Source: JAKPAM01 sp047601745 (GTDB lineage Bacteria > Pseudomonadota > Gammaproteobacteria > Burkholderiales > Burkholderiaceae_E). From it: a stretch of DNA of 64,000 nt. Every line of letters starts with the position of its first letter. Within the stretch, counting starts at the first letter, position 1. The stretch covers positions 186,001-250,000 of the forward strand of contig JASGIS010000001.1 in the NCBI GenBank assembly GCA_047601745.1. Direction: 5' to 3'. The notes beneath the pieces were generated by a model, which saw only the letters and a list, made by a program, of their open reading frames with translations, did not search any database and was not told the DNA's origin. The translations under genes were made by a program, and so were the position numbers. Shown piece after piece: positions 41,624-50,739 of the stretch.

Positions 41624-42424
41624 ATGCCGGATCGCCGCAATTGGCTCCGCTCGGCAACGATCGGTATCGGTAGCGCGCTGCTCGTTCGAACGGTCCGGGC
41701 CGAGGACCGCACCGGAGGCGATCCGCTGGGATCCGTGCACTGGCCTTCGCTGCGCGAACAATACCTGGGACGTGCGCCGATGCGCTTCACCGATGCGGTC
41801 GTCGTGCGTACGCCAGCCTTCGCCGACGATGCGATGAACGTGCCGCTGCAGGTCGATGCGCGCGCCCTGTCGACCGTCGGCGGCGGCGTGCAACGGATCC
41901 TGGTCGTCGTGGACCGCAATCCCATCCGCGAAGTGCTGGACTTCGAGCCGCTGCGCTCCCTGCCGATGCTGTCCTTCCGGATCCGGCTCGAGCAGGCATC
42001 GCCGGTGCGCGCGATGGCGCAGACCCGCGATGGCATGTGGCATGTCGGCGGCGTCATGGCCCAGGCCGCGGGCGGCGGCTGTACGGTTCCCGGCGCTTCG
42101 CGCGCGGACGGCTCCTGGAAGACGACGCTGAACCAGGTGCAGGCCCGCTTCTTCGACAATGCGGCCGAAGGCAGCCGCCGGCTGCGCGTGCGCGTGATGC
42201 ATCCGATGGACACCGGACTGGTGGCGGGCATCCCGTCATTCCATATCGACCAGCTCGAACTGGTCGACGGCGCCGGCCAGCCCTGGTGGCGCCTGAGCTT
42301 GCACGAACCGGTCTCGGAGAACCCGTTGATCACGTTCGAGCTGCCGCGCGACGGGCCGCAGGCGTTCCACCTGCAAGGACAGGACAACAACGGTAACCGC
42401 ATCGATGCCGAGGTGCGCGCATGA
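41624..42424 (+). CDS. Quinoprotein dehydrogenase-associated SoxYZ-like carrier protein
   Basis: A 266-residue fusion of SoxY-like and SoxZ-like domains. A Tat-like signal (DRRNWLRSATIGIGSALLV) directs export. The SoxY part ends AAGGGCTVPG, with the Cys of the GGCG-type swinging arm, and the SoxZ part (MHPMDTGLVAGIPSFHIDQL to DGPQAFHLQGQDNNG) follows. Proteins of this type accompany PQQ dehydrogenases. AGGAGA selects the second of two in-frame ATGs. Overlaps the next gene by ATGA. Confidence 0.9.
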   Translation: MPDRRNWLRSATIGIGSALLVRTVRAEDRTGGDPLGSVHWPSLREQYLGRAPMRFTDAVVVRTPAFADDAMNVPLQVDARALSTVGGGVQRILVVVDRNPIREVLDFEPLRSLPMLSFRIRLEQASPVRAMAQTRDGMWHVGGVMAQAAGGGCTVPGASRADGSWKTTLNQVQARFFDNAAEGSRRLRVRVMHPMDTGLVAGIPSFHIDQLELVDGAGQPWWRLSLHEPVSENPLITFELPRDGPQAFHLQGQDNNGNRIDAEVRA

Positions 42425-43431
42425 GGACCGCGGCCGCATCCTTGCTGCTGGTCGCGCTGAGCGCCTGCACGCAGATCCAGGCCCGGGCCGAAGCCGGCGG
42501 CCCATCGGCCCCGGCGGACAAACCGGTGACCGCGCGCGTGGATGCGCAGAAACTCGACTATGGTCTGCAAGCGCGTCGGATCGCCGAACACACGTGGGTC
42601 ATCGAGGGCGAGGTCGCCGACTTCTCGCGCGCCAACGGCTGCAACATCATCAACACGGGTTTCATCGCGACCGGCGATGGGGTGGTCGTCATCAACACCG
42701 GCCCGTCGCGCCGCTATGGAGAACAGCAGCGGCGCGCCATCGAGCGCGTGACGACCGAGCCGGTACGCCTGGTGCTCAACCTCGATCTGCATCCCGACTA
42801 TTTCTTCGGCAATCAGGCCTGGAGCGACACGCCCACTCAGGCGCTACCCGGCAGCATCGCGGGCATGCGTGCCGAAGGCGACGCCTACGAAAACAATCTG
42901 TACCGTCTGTGCGGCGACTGGATGCGCGGTACCCGGGCCACGCCGGCGCGCGAGCCGATCGCGCCGCAGACGCTGCGCCTGGGCAGCCACGTGCTGGAAC
43001 TGCGCCGCCTGCAAGGCCATACCCCCGACGATCTGGTGCTGATCGACCGGCACACCGGCGTGCTGTTCGCGGGCGGCCTGATCTTCGCGCAACGCGTGCC
43101 GACCACGCCGCACGCCGATCCGGCCACGTGGCTGGCGAGCCTGCAGAAGCTAAAGGATTGGCAGGCGCAGGGACAGTACAAGCTCGTGGTGCCCAGCCAT
43201 GGCCCGGTACACGACGGCACGCGGGGCATCGACCAGACGCGCGACTGGCTGCAATGGCTGACGGCGCTGATGCGCGACAGCGCCGAAAAGGGCGTTGACC
43301 TCGGCGAACTGATGCGCGTGCGCCCGCCCGAGCGCTTCGCCGGCTGGGCTGCCCTGCCGGCCGAGTTCAACCGAAGCCTCGCGCAGTGGTATCCGCGCTA
43401 TGAGCAGCAGGCGCTCGACAACAAGCGCTGA
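42421..43431 (+). CDS. Quinoprotein relay system MBL-fold metallohydrolase-like lipoprotein
   Basis: A 336-residue metallo-beta-lactamase-fold protein related to SoxH. The N-terminus LLLVALSACTQ is a lipoprotein signal (lipobox LSAC). The zinc motif, normally HxHxDH, is NLDLHPDYFFGN, with loss of the first and last His. GHTPDDLVL and SHGPVHD supply other family His residues. Metal binding may therefore differ. It is coupled by ATGA to the SoxYZ-like carrier, its presumed partner. Confidence 0.88.
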   Translation: MRTAAASLLLVALSACTQIQARAEAGGPSAPADKPVTARVDAQKLDYGLQARRIAEHTWVIEGEVADFSRANGCNIINTGFIATGDGVVVINTGPSRRYGEQQRRAIERVTTEPVRLVLNLDLHPDYFFGNQAWSDTPTQALPGSIAGMRAEGDAYENNLYRLCGDWMRGTRATPAREPIAPQTLRLGSHVLELRRLQGHTPDDLVLIDRHTGVLFAGGLIFAQRVPTTPHADPATWLASLQKLKDWQAQGQYKLVVPSHGPVHDGTRGIDQTRDWLQWLTALMRDSAEKGVDLGELMRVRPPERFAGWAALPAEFNRSLAQWYPRYEQQALDNKR

Positions 43432-43437
43432 CAGCAC

Positions 43438-43454
43438 TGTTTCATTGTTGAACA
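43438..43454. promoter_or_regulatory. 17-bp inverted repeat like the sigma-54 activator sites
   Basis: TGTTTCATTGTTGAACA matches the dyad found upstream of the alcohol dehydrogenase, c-550 and aldehyde dehydrogenase genes. It lies about 88 bp before the cytochrome c start. Confidence 0.55.
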
Positions 43455-43541
43455 CCATCGGTGGCACAGTGTTGCAATCGGCGCCGCCGCGGGCTCGTTC
43501 TCCCGGCACGCAGGCCCGTCGATCGCGCAATAAGGACAGGC

Positions 43542-43931
43542 ATGGATGTTGCCCCTGATCGGGAACCCATCAACTTCGGACCCCGTCCTGCCATCATGCG
43601 CGCCGCCCTGATCGCCAGCCTCTCGCTCGCCAGCGCCGTCCATGGCGCCTCCGCCGTTGCCGCCGACGCCGACATGGCCGCCGCAGCGGAACTCGCCAAG
43701 ACCAGCGGCTGCCTGACCTGCCATTCGCTCACGGAAAAGATCGTCGGCCCCGCCTACAGTTCCGTCGCCGCCAAGTACGCGGGCGATAAGGATGCGGTCG
43801 CGACACTCGCCCAGTCGATCCAGATGGGCTCCAGCGGTAAATGGGGCCGGATCGCCATGCCCGCGCAATCCAGCGTCAGCGCCAACGATGCCAAGCTGCT
43901 GGCCACCTGGATTCTTTCCACCAAGCCCTGA
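43542..43931 (+). CDS. Small c-type cytochrome
   Basis: A monohaem class I cytochrome c, 129 residues from this start or 111 from ATG 43596. Haem motif CLTCH and distal Met in IAMPAQSS. The signal peptide core is AALIASLSLASAVHGASAVA. AAGGA favours 43542, but that gives an unusually long 18-residue n-region. It is likely a periplasmic electron carrier for the quinoprotein system, resembling c-551/c-552 proteins. Confidence 0.85.
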   Translation: MDVAPDREPINFGPRPAIMRAALIASLSLASAVHGASAVAADADMAAAAELAKTSGCLTCHSLTEKIVGPAYSSVAAKYAGDKDAVATLAQSIQMGSSGKWGRIAMPAQSSVSANDAKLLATWILSTKP

Positions 43932-44020
43932 GCCGACGCCATCCTCGATCGTCCGCTGCGTTCCGCCCCCTCCCGCCCGCAGCGGCCGCGTGCCGGCCGC
44001 CTCGCCGTTCATCCTGCCGG

Positions 44021-45358
44021 TCAGCGGTCCCAGACGTCGGCGCTGATCGCCGCGTACCAGGCCGCGCCGTAACGAGCCTCCGCCGCGCGGAAATCCCGTG
44101 CGGCATCCAGGGGGCTCGTGCCGACCGAACCCGGCACGTCGATCAACCGCCCCTGCTCGGCGCGGTAGATGCCGGCCACGGAAATGCCATAGCCCGGACC
44201 GATCAGGCTGTAACAGGTATTGGCATAAGAGGCGATGGGCAGCTCCCGTCCCGACAACTCGGCGGCAATGGCCGCCGCAGCCATCTTGCCCTGGTTGTTG
44301 GCCGCGAAGGCCGACTTGGGCATCGGGCCGGCGAAGGCGGCGTCGCCCAGCACGTGGATGCCGTCGACCTGTTGCGATGCGAAGTTCTCGCCCTTGACCG
44401 GCGCCCAGCCGCTGCCGTCGGTCACGCCCGCGCGCTCGGCGATGAAACCGGCCTTCTGCGGCGGAATCACGTTGAGCACCGCAGCCTTGTGACGCTCGCC
44501 GAACACCGTCTCGACCTCCAGCGTGCGCGCATCGACGCGCGCGACCTGACCGTCGCGCGACAGGCCGTGCCATTCGATCATGTCGCCGTACAAGTCCTTC
44601 CAGCCCTGCAGGAACAGCGCCTTCTTGGAGAAGTTCTCCTTGGCGTCGAGCAGCAGGATCTTGCTGCGCGGCTTGTGCCGCTTGAAATAGTGGGCCACCA
44701 TCGCCGCGCGCTCGTAAGGGCCCGGCGGGCAACGATAGGGGTTGTCGGGAATCACCATCACGAAGGTGCCGCCGTCGGGCATCGCCTGCATCTGCCGCCG
44801 CAGCAACCGAGTCTGAGGCCCGGCCTTCCACGCATGCGGGACCCGTTCGGCAGCCGCCTCGTCATAACCTTCGAGCGCATTCCAGCGCATGTCCACGCCG
44901 GGCGACAATACGAGGCGGTCCCACTCCAGGCTCTGCCCCCCCGCCAGGCGCAAGCGGCGCGGCGCGGTCCGCACGTCGACGGCTTGGTCGTGGATCACCT
45001 GCACGCCCGCGGCACGCAGGCCGTCATAATCGTGGCCCAGGCTCTCCCAGTCGCGCAGACCCGCCAGGTAGAGATTGGAGAACGGACAGGTGTAGAAGCG
45101 CGTTGCCGGCTCCACCAACGTCACCCGCGCATGCGGCGCGAGCTGACGCAGATAGCGCGCGGCGGTGGCGCCGCCGAAACCGCCGCCGACCACGATCACC
45201 CGGGCCGACGCCGACCGGGCGCGCACGATGGCCGGCGCCGCGAGAATGGGGACGAGCGAAGCGCGAATGATCGAAGCGGGGCCGGTCAACGCGGGCGCGG
45301 CGAGCGAGGCGCTGCCGTACAGCGCGGTACCGAGCAGCTTGCGGCGGCCGGCAGGCAT
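44021..45358 (-). CDS. FccB-like flavoprotein (sulfide dehydrogenase flavoprotein family)
   Basis: A 445-residue FAD protein of the flavocytochrome c sulfide dehydrogenase / SQR family. After an export signal, the FAD motif is VIVVGGGFGGATAARYL. Redox cysteines are likely in FYTCPFSNLY and in NTCYSLIGP near the C-terminus. It overlaps the upstream cytochrome gene (TGATG), forming an FccAB-like pair at the end of the pqq operon. A sulfide role is not certain, and it may serve the SoxYZ-like carrier. Confidence 0.88.
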   Translation of the reverse strand: MPAGRRKLLGTALYGSASLAAPALTGPASIIRASLVPILAAPAIVRARSASARVIVVGGGFGGATAARYLRQLAPHARVTLVEPATRFYTCPFSNLYLAGLRDWESLGHDYDGLRAAGVQVIHDQAVDVRTAPRRLRLAGGQSLEWDRLVLSPGVDMRWNALEGYDEAAAERVPHAWKAGPQTRLLRRQMQAMPDGGTFVMVIPDNPYRCPPGPYERAAMVAHYFKRHKPRSKILLLDAKENFSKKALFLQGWKDLYGDMIEWHGLSRDGQVARVDARTLEVETVFGERHKAAVLNVIPPQKAGFIAERAGVTDGSGWAPVKGENFASQQVDGIHVLGDAAFAGPMPKSAFAANNQGKMAAAAIAAELSGRELPIASYANTCYSLIGPGYGISVAGIYRAEQGRLIDVPGSVGTSPLDAARDFRAAEARYGAAWYAAISADVWDR

Positions 45359-45732
45359 CAAGGCCGTCGCTGTCCGCCGAACCAGCGGGCCAGCGCCTCG
45401 ATCTGCGCGTCGTCATAACCCTGCAGCAGCAGCGGCATGATGGTGGCGGCCGCCTCGGTGGGCGCGCCGCTCGCCTTGAAGGCGCGCATCCGCTGCAGCA
45501 GGCGATCGGCGCTCTGGCCGCGCAATGCGGGAATGCCGTCGGGCGGCGCATCGCCGGGAGGCTGCCCGCCCGGACCATGGCAGGTGAAGCAGGTGGCGGC
45601 CAGCACGGCGACGTCCTGCGGGCTCAAGTCCTTCGAGCCGCCGGCCTGCACGACCAAGGGCGCGGCCGACAGCACGGCGAGCAACGCAGGCAGGAGCGGG
45701 ACCCGCCGCGAGCGCGTCCCGGTACGGCTCAT
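45358..45732 (-). CDS. FccA-like c-type cytochrome
   Basis: A 124-residue cytochrome c with signal peptide (LLPALLAVLSAAPLVVQAG), a single haem motif CFTCH and axial Met in TIMPLLLQGY. It is probably the electron-accepting subunit of the adjacent flavoprotein. Its ATG overlaps the pqqE stop (ATGA), so it is co-translated with PQQ biosynthesis. Confidence 0.88.
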   Translation of the reverse strand: MSRTGTRSRRVPLLPALLAVLSAAPLVVQAGGSKDLSPQDVAVLAATCFTCHGPGGQPPGDAPPDGIPALRGQSADRLLQRMRAFKASGAPTEAAATIMPLLLQGYDDAQIEALARWFGGQRRP

Positions 45733-46838
45733 GACAGCGCCTTCGACGCGGCATCGTTGCGAAAGACGATCGGGATGCTGCGCCGCGCGGAGGCGCCGCG
45801 TACCAGCTTCAGCACCTGCTCGTGCCGAGGCGACTTGCCGCATACCGGATCGGTCGCGGCCGCATCGCCGGTAATCAGGAAAGCCTGGCAGCGGCAGCCG
45901 CCGAAATCGCGGTGGCGCTCGTCGCAGCTACGGCAGGGCTCCTGCATCCACTGTTCGCCCCGATAGGCATTGAAGGCCGGGCTGTCGCGCCAGATCTCGG
46001 CCAGCGGTTGCTGTTTCACGCTGGGCAACTGCAATCCGGGCAGGTCGCGCGCATTGTGGCAAGGCATGGCCAGACCGTCCGGCGCGACGCTGAGGAAAAC
46101 GGCGCCCCAGCCGTTCATGCAGGCCTTCGGGCGTTCCTCGAAATAGTCGGGCACCACGAACAGCAGGCGGCAGCGCGTGCCGATCCGTTCGCGGTAGCGC
46201 TCGACGACGGCCTCGGCCTGCTCGATCTGCGCACGCGTGGGCATCAGGTGGTCGCGGTTGAGCCAGGCCCAACCGTAGTACTGGGTGTTGGCCAGTTCGA
46301 GGTACTCGGCTTCCAGCTCCAGTGCCATGTCGATGATCCGGTCCACGTGCGGCAGGTTGTGCCGGTGCAGCACGCAGTTCATCACCATCGGCCAGCCTTG
46401 ATCCTTGATGATGCGCGCCACGCGCTTCTTCAGATCGAAAGTGCGCGTATGGCTGAGGAAATCGTTGAGCTCACGGGTGCTGTCCTGGAATGAGAGCTGC
46501 ACGTGATCCAGGCCGGCATCCCGCAGCCGCCTGGCCCGCGCGGCGCTGAGTCCCACGCCGGAGGTGATCAGGTTCGTATAGAAGCCCAGCGAGCGGGCTT
46601 CCTGCACGAGCTCTTCGAGATCGTCGCGCTGCAACGGCTCGCCGCCGGAGAAACCGATCTGCGCGCTTCCCAGCGCGCGGGCCTGGCGCATCACGTCCAG
46701 CCATTGCTGCGTGCTCAACTCCTCTCCGACTCCCGCATAGCGGGTCGGGTTGTAGCAGAACACGCAGTGCAACGGGCAGCGGTAGGTCAGCTCCGCGAGC
46801 AGCCACAGCGGCGGCCCGATCTCAGCCGAGCCAGCCAC
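45729..46838 (-). CDS. pqqE: PqqA peptide cyclase PqqE (radical SAM)
   Basis: A 369-residue radical SAM/SPASM enzyme that forms the C-C bond between Glu and Tyr of PqqA. The SAM cluster motif is C21, C25, C28 (CPLHCVFC), followed by GFSGGEPLQR. C-terminal SPASM cysteines include CMNGWG, PCHNARDL, CRSCDERHRDFGGCRC and CGKS. The start is GTG inside the end of pqqD (17-bp overlap). Confidence 0.96.
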   Translation of the reverse strand: MAGSAEIGPPLWLLAELTYRCPLHCVFCYNPTRYAGVGEELSTQQWLDVMRQARALGSAQIGFSGGEPLQRDDLEELVQEARSLGFYTNLITSGVGLSAARARRLRDAGLDHVQLSFQDSTRELNDFLSHTRTFDLKKRVARIIKDQGWPMVMNCVLHRHNLPHVDRIIDMALELEAEYLELANTQYYGWAWLNRDHLMPTRAQIEQAEAVVERYRERIGTRCRLLFVVPDYFEERPKACMNGWGAVFLSVAPDGLAMPCHNARDLPGLQLPSVKQQPLAEIWRDSPAFNAYRGEQWMQEPCRSCDERHRDFGGCRCQAFLITGDAAATDPVCGKSPRHEQVLKLVRGASARRSIPIVFRNDAASKALS

Positions 46839-47109
46839 GGCGCGTACCTTCGTCGATCAGGGAGCGGACCTGCGGCTCGATGCCCTGCGTGTTGAACAAG
46901 GCCTCCAGCTCGCCGACGATGGCCGACACGGTCTTCAGGCCGTCGCAGCGGCGCAGGATCTCGGCGGCGCTGTCGTTGAGCTGCACCATGCCTTCCGGAT
47001 ACAGCAGTACCCAGCGCGCCTGGGCGGACTCGTACTGCATGCGCACGCCGCGCGCGAGCCTGGGCGGGTCCGCATGGTCGGGCACGGCGGCATGGGCGAC
47101 GGTGTTCAC
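46822..47109 (-). CDS. pqqD: PQQ biosynthesis peptide chaperone PqqD
   Basis: A 95-residue RRE-type peptide chaperone that delivers PqqA to PqqE. Typical features are RLARGVRMQYESAQARWVLL, YPEGMVQLNDSAAEILRRCD and the terminal wing. The GTG start overlaps the pqqC stop as GTGA. Confidence 0.94.
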   Translation of the reverse strand: MNTVAHAAVPDHADPPRLARGVRMQYESAQARWVLLYPEGMVQLNDSAAEILRRCDGLKTVSAIVGELEALFNTQGIEPQVRSLIDEGTRRGWLG

Positions 47110-47861
47110 GAGCGGGCCTCCTTCTCGATGGCGTCCAGCATGCTCCACAGGATGTCCAGCTTGAACTGCAGGATCTCCAACGCCCGCAACTGCGCGGGGC
47201 GGGTGTCGAAATGCTCGAGCGTGACGCGCAGGCCGTGTGACACGTCGCGACCGGCCAGCGGAATGCGGCTGCGGAAATACGACAGCCCCTCGGCATCGAT
47301 CCACGGGTAATGCACCGGCCAACTGGCCAGACGGTCCTTATGGATCTGCGGCGCGAACATCTCGGTCAGCGACGAGCACACCGCTTCCTGCCACGGAGCC
47401 CGCGCGGCGAAGTTCACATAGGCATCGCAGGCGAAGCGCACGGCCGGCACGACCCTGCGCAGCGACCACAGGTCCTCGCGCTCGATGCCCACGGCTTCGC
47501 CGAGGCGGGTCCAGGCCTCGATGCCGCCGGCGCGCGGTCCCTCGTGATCGCCATGGCCGTCATGGTCGAGAATGCGCTCGACCCATAAGCGGCGCTGGCT
47601 GCGGTCCGGCATGTTGGCCATGATGGCCGCATCCTTGCGCGGGATGCAGATCTGGTAGTAGAAGCGATTCGCCACCCAGCAGCGCACTTCGTCGGGCGTA
47701 CAGCCGCCGGTGTTCAGGCGCACGTTGAACGGATGATGGATGTGGTAAGCGCGGCCTTTTTCGCGCAGTTGAGCCTCGAATTCGGCCGGCGTCCAGGCCG
47801 GCAGGCCGGCGCCGGACGCGTGGGTCGGGACGGCGGAGCCGGAATGCGTGACGATGTCCAT
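47106..47861 (-). CDS. pqqC: Pyrroloquinoline-quinone synthase PqqC
   Basis: A 251-residue cofactorless oxidase that completes PQQ formation by ring closure and eight-electron oxidation. Family motifs include REKGRAYHIHHPFNVRLNTG, WVANRFYYQICIPRKDAAI and ILDHDGHGDHEGPRAGGIEA. Length is normal. It lies 9 bp after pqqB. Confidence 0.97.
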   Translation of the reverse strand: MDIVTHSGSAVPTHASGAGLPAWTPAEFEAQLREKGRAYHIHHPFNVRLNTGGCTPDEVRCWVANRFYYQICIPRKDAAIMANMPDRSQRRLWVERILDHDGHGDHEGPRAGGIEAWTRLGEAVGIEREDLWSLRRVVPAVRFACDAYVNFAARAPWQEAVCSSLTEMFAPQIHKDRLASWPVHYPWIDAEGLSYFRSRIPLAGRDVSHGLRVTLEHFDTRPAQLRALEILQFKLDILWSMLDAIEKEARS

Positions 47862-47870
47862 ATGCGATCC

Positions 47871-48788
47871 TCAGAAGCGAATGTCCATGCCGTCGCGGGC
47901 CACTTCGATACCCAGCGCATCGAGCACCCGGCGTTCCGGCGAGTCCTCGACCAGAATGGGGTTGGTGTTGTTGATGTGGATCAGCACCTTGCGCGTGGTC
48001 GCCGGCAACCGGCGCAGATGCTCGATCATGCCGCCGTCGCCGCTTTGCGGCAGGTGACCCATGTCGGCAGCGCTCTTGTTCGACAGTCCCCTGCTCTGCA
48101 TCTCGTCGGCGCTCCAGAACGTACCGTCGACCAGCACCAGATCGCAGCCGGCCATCAGCGCGTGCAGTTCGGGCGTGACCTCACCCAGGCCCGGCGCATA
48201 GAAGACGCGGGCACCCGAGGCCGCATCGCCGAACACGATGCCGATGTTGTCGCCGGGTCGAGGAGCGCCGCGAAACGGCGAATACGGCGGCGGCTTCGAC
48301 GACAGGGTCACCGCGCGGATGTCGAGGCCGGGCAGGCCCGGCGCCGTGAATGCGCTGCCGTCGACCGGGATGACCCGAGCGGCCAGGCCGCAGTAGTGCG
48401 ACAGGATGCGGGTGATCGGAAACCCCTCGCCGATGTCGGACAGCACTTCGCGCGTGGCCAGCAGCGGAATCGGCGTGCGGCTTTCGCGCAGCATCAGCAA
48501 GCCGGTCACATGATCGATCTGCGCATCCATCAGCAGCACCGCGGCGATACCGCTGTCACGCGGCGCGCGCGCCGGTTGCAACGGCGGCGTGGCGCGGATC
48601 TGCTGCAGGATGTCGGGCGAAGCGTTGACCAGCAGCCAGGCGAAGCCGTCCAGGCTGACCGCGATCGACGACTGGGTGCGCGGCTCGGCGCGCAGGCTGC
48701 CGCGGCGCAGTCCGTCGCAATTCGAGCAATTGCAGTTCCACTGGGGGAAGCCCCCTCCGGCAGCGGAACCGAGAACGCGCAATCGCAT
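47871..48788 (-). CDS. pqqB: PqqB, MBL-fold PQQ biosynthesis protein
   Basis: A 305-residue MBL-fold protein that hydroxylates the cyclised Glu-Tyr intermediate. It opens RVLGSAAGGGFPQWNCNCSN with the zinc-site CxC region and has LLMDAQIDHVTGLL and HINNTNPILVEDS. The ATG at 48788 gives the normal MRLRVLGSAAGGG start. Confidence 0.96.
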   Translation of the reverse strand: MRLRVLGSAAGGGFPQWNCNCSNCDGLRRGSLRAEPRTQSSIAVSLDGFAWLLVNASPDILQQIRATPPLQPARAPRDSGIAAVLLMDAQIDHVTGLLMLRESRTPIPLLATREVLSDIGEGFPITRILSHYCGLAARVIPVDGSAFTAPGLPGLDIRAVTLSSKPPPYSPFRGAPRPGDNIGIVFGDAASGARVFYAPGLGEVTPELHALMAGCDLVLVDGTFWSADEMQSRGLSNKSAADMGHLPQSGDGGMIEHLRRLPATTRKVLIHINNTNPILVEDSPERRVLDALGIEVARDGMDIRF

Positions 48789-48962
48789 GGCGGATGGCAA
48801 GCAGTCGGATGATGGACGGACGAATCGAACGCCGGCCGATGAAGCGAGCCGACGAGCGCGGGAAGCCGGGTCGACCGGGTCCTTTCGCCCGGCCGCCCTG
48901 CCGCGGTCAATGGCCGCGCACGAAGCGCGATGACCGTGCGATCATGACTCGACGACCGTCGA

Positions 48963-49037
48963 TCAGCGGTTGGCGATGTACAGCGTGATCTCGAAGCCGA
49001 AGCGCAGATCGGTGAAGGCGGGTGCGGTCCATTGCAT
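48963..49037 (-). CDS. pqqA: PQQ precursor peptide PqqA
   Basis: A 24-residue peptide: MQWTAPAFTDLRFGFEITLY then IANR. E16 and Y20, the residues built into PQQ, sit in the invariant FEITLY core. AGGAG precedes the ATG. It is too short for most gene callers. A 174-bp gap separates it from pqqB, which often allows excess pqqA mRNA. Confidence 0.97.
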   Translation of the reverse strand: MQWTAPAFTDLRFGFEITLYIANR

Positions 49038-49115
49038 GGTGGTCTCCTTTTACACTCGGATTGACATGAAAGATGTTTGCGAACCTGCCGGTATGGGTTT
49101 TCGGCGGTCGCCCTT

Positions 49116-50204
49116 ATGAAAAGCAACATCGATGCCACTGTGCCGGATAAACCGGTCTGGCCTGCGCCGCGCCGCCTTCGGGTCGACGCGCTGCATCGGA
49201 TCGCCTGGCGCGATCTGGGCGCGACCGACGGCGAGTGCTGGTTGCTGCTGCACGGAGGACCGGGCGGCGCCTGCCAGCCCGGCATGCTGCAGCCGTTCGA
49301 TCTCGCGCGCCAACGCGTGATCGCTGCCGATCAGCGCGGTGCCGGCGCGTCGCGCCCGCGCGGCCGCATCCAGAACAACCACACGGCGGCTCTGGTGGCC
49401 GATCTCGAGAGGCTGAGAGAACATCTCGGCGTACAGCGCTGGTCGCTGCTGGCAGGTTCCTGGGGCACTGTCGTCGCGCTGACGTACGCCGCGCAGCATC
49501 CGCACCGCGTCGAACGATTGGTGTTGCGCGGCGCATTCCGCGTCACGGACCACGAGATCGGCGCACTGCTGCTGCCTTCGGTCCGCCGACGGAAATCCCG
49601 GATCGAAGGACCGCCGGCAACGCGCGCGATCTGGCCCGTGCCGGCAGGCAGGCCGCTGCCAGTGGCCTTGGCCGGTCTGGCACGACTGCTCCGAAACGTG
49701 ACACCGAGCGTTGCAGCACTGCGCACTGTTCGCGGTTGGGCGCTGCGCGAGATGCGCGATGCGGCGACCGGCATGCGCCGCACGCTGCTGGATGCCCACG
49801 GCTGGCAGGCGGCCGCGGCGCGACGTCAATGGGCGGCGCTGCGCAGACAGCAGCGCCGGGCCGCAGCACGCTTGCTGTCTCCGGCCATGGACCGGGCGGA
49901 TCGCTCGCTCTGGACCCGCTACCGAGTGCAGGCCCACTATCTGCAGCACCACGGCTTCGTGCGGCCCGCATCACTCGACCACGCGGTGCGGGTGATCGCG
50001 CGGCATCGGATACCGGTGGACTGGGTCCATGGCCGCTTCGATGCGATATGCCCGCCGGCCAACAGTGTGCATTGGGCGTCGCTGGGCCGGCGTGAAGGCG
50101 GCCCGGCCCGGCTGCATCTGCTGCGCTGCGGTCACCTGGCAGGAGAACCGGCCATGCGGGCGGGCCTGCGCCGCTGCGTGCAGGCGCCCGACCGGTACCC
50201 GTGA
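49116..50204 (+). CDS. S33-family alpha/beta hydrolase (prolyl-aminopeptidase-like)
   Basis: A 362-residue alpha/beta hydrolase. The oxyanion loop LLLHGGPGGACQPG, an Arg-Gly turn ADQRGAGAS and the nucleophile elbow LAGSWGTV are those of proline iminopeptidases. The catalytic Asp lies in HGRFDAICP and His in RCGHLAGE. There is no signal peptide. It is divergent from pqqA, with no pqqF/pqqG protease in the window, so a role in trimming the PqqA product is plausible but inferred. Confidence 0.85.
   Translation: MKSNIDATVPDKPVWPAPRRLRVDALHRIAWRDLGATDGECWLLLHGGPGGACQPGMLQPFDLARQRVIAADQRGAGASRPRGRIQNNHTAALVADLERLREHLGVQRWSLLAGSWGTVVALTYAAQHPHRVERLVLRGAFRVTDHEIGALLLPSVRRRKSRIEGPPATRAIWPVPAGRPLPVALAGLARLLRNVTPSVAALRTVRGWALREMRDAATGMRRTLLDAHGWQAAAARRQWAALRRQQRRAAARLLSPAMDRADRSLWTRYRVQAHYLQHHGFVRPASLDHAVRVIARHRIPVDWVHGRFDAICPPANSVHWASLGRREGGPARLHLLRCGHLAGEPAMRAGLRRCVQAPDRYP
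49122..49137 (-). promoter_or_regulatory. Candidate sigma-54 promoter for pqqA
   Basis: On the minus strand TGGCATCGATGTTGCT has GG-N10-GC spacing and good -24/-12 elements, 85 bp before pqqA. It lies within the first codons of the divergent peptidase gene. No 17-bp activator site was seen upstream, so confidence is limited. Confidence 0.45.
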
Positions 50205-50279
50205 AACCGCCGGGCGAGCGGCGGCTTCACCGCGGACGACGCCGGTGACACCGCCGCGGACGAAAGGGCCGCCGCGGAC

Positions 50280-50738
50280 TTAGCGCATCGGCGCGGTTTC
50301 CACGAAGCTGCGCAGCGACCAGACCAGTTCCGGCGACAGCACGCCTTCCCACGGCGGCATGTGGACGATGCCGAACTTCTGCTTGCCGTAGCGGACCGAT
50401 TTGATGAAGAACGCGTCGGCATCCGCCAGGCAGCGCGCGTGCAAGGCCTCGTCCTTGATGCGCCGGCAGGCCGCGCCCAGGCGCCGCAGATCCGGCGCCG
50501 GAGCGCGCGAACCGTTGGCATCGGCGCCATGGCAGTGGGCGCAGGTCTGATTGAACGCGCTGCGCCCTATGGCGGCCGCCTCCGGGTTGCCGCGCAGCGG
50601 ATTGGGTTCGGTCCAGGTCTGCGCGGCCGCCGGCAGGGACGTCGTATCGACCTGAGGCGTAAAGGGCTGGAACGCGTGGACGGCACCTGCGACGCCGAAC
50701 GCCAGCGCCGCCACGGCCGGAAACAGTCTGCTGCGCAT
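50280..50738 (-). CDS. c-type cytochrome, PedF-like (c-550)
   Basis: A 152-residue periplasmic cytochrome c with signal peptide, single CAHCH haem motif and axial Met in VHMPPWEGVL. It is a paralogue of the 56.4-kb cytochrome (shared FNQTCAHCHG / DLRRLG layout) and likely accepts electrons from the alcohol dehydrogenase two genes upstream. It lies 1 bp from the pentapeptide-protein gene. Confidence 0.88.
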   Translation of the reverse strand: MRSRLFPAVAALAFGVAGAVHAFQPFTPQVDTTSLPAAAQTWTEPNPLRGNPEAAAIGRSAFNQTCAHCHGADANGSRAPAPDLRRLGAACRRIKDEALHARCLADADAFFIKSVRYGKQKFGIVHMPPWEGVLSPELVWSLRSFVETAPMR

Positions 50739-50739
50739 G

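Noticed and set aside
43461..43478. Sigma-54 promoter TGGCACAGTGTTGCA before the small cytochrome gene
   Set aside because: GG and GC are nine bases apart instead of ten, and the dyad at 43438 is only a few bases away, so it is unlikely to work as a normal enhancer-driven promoter.
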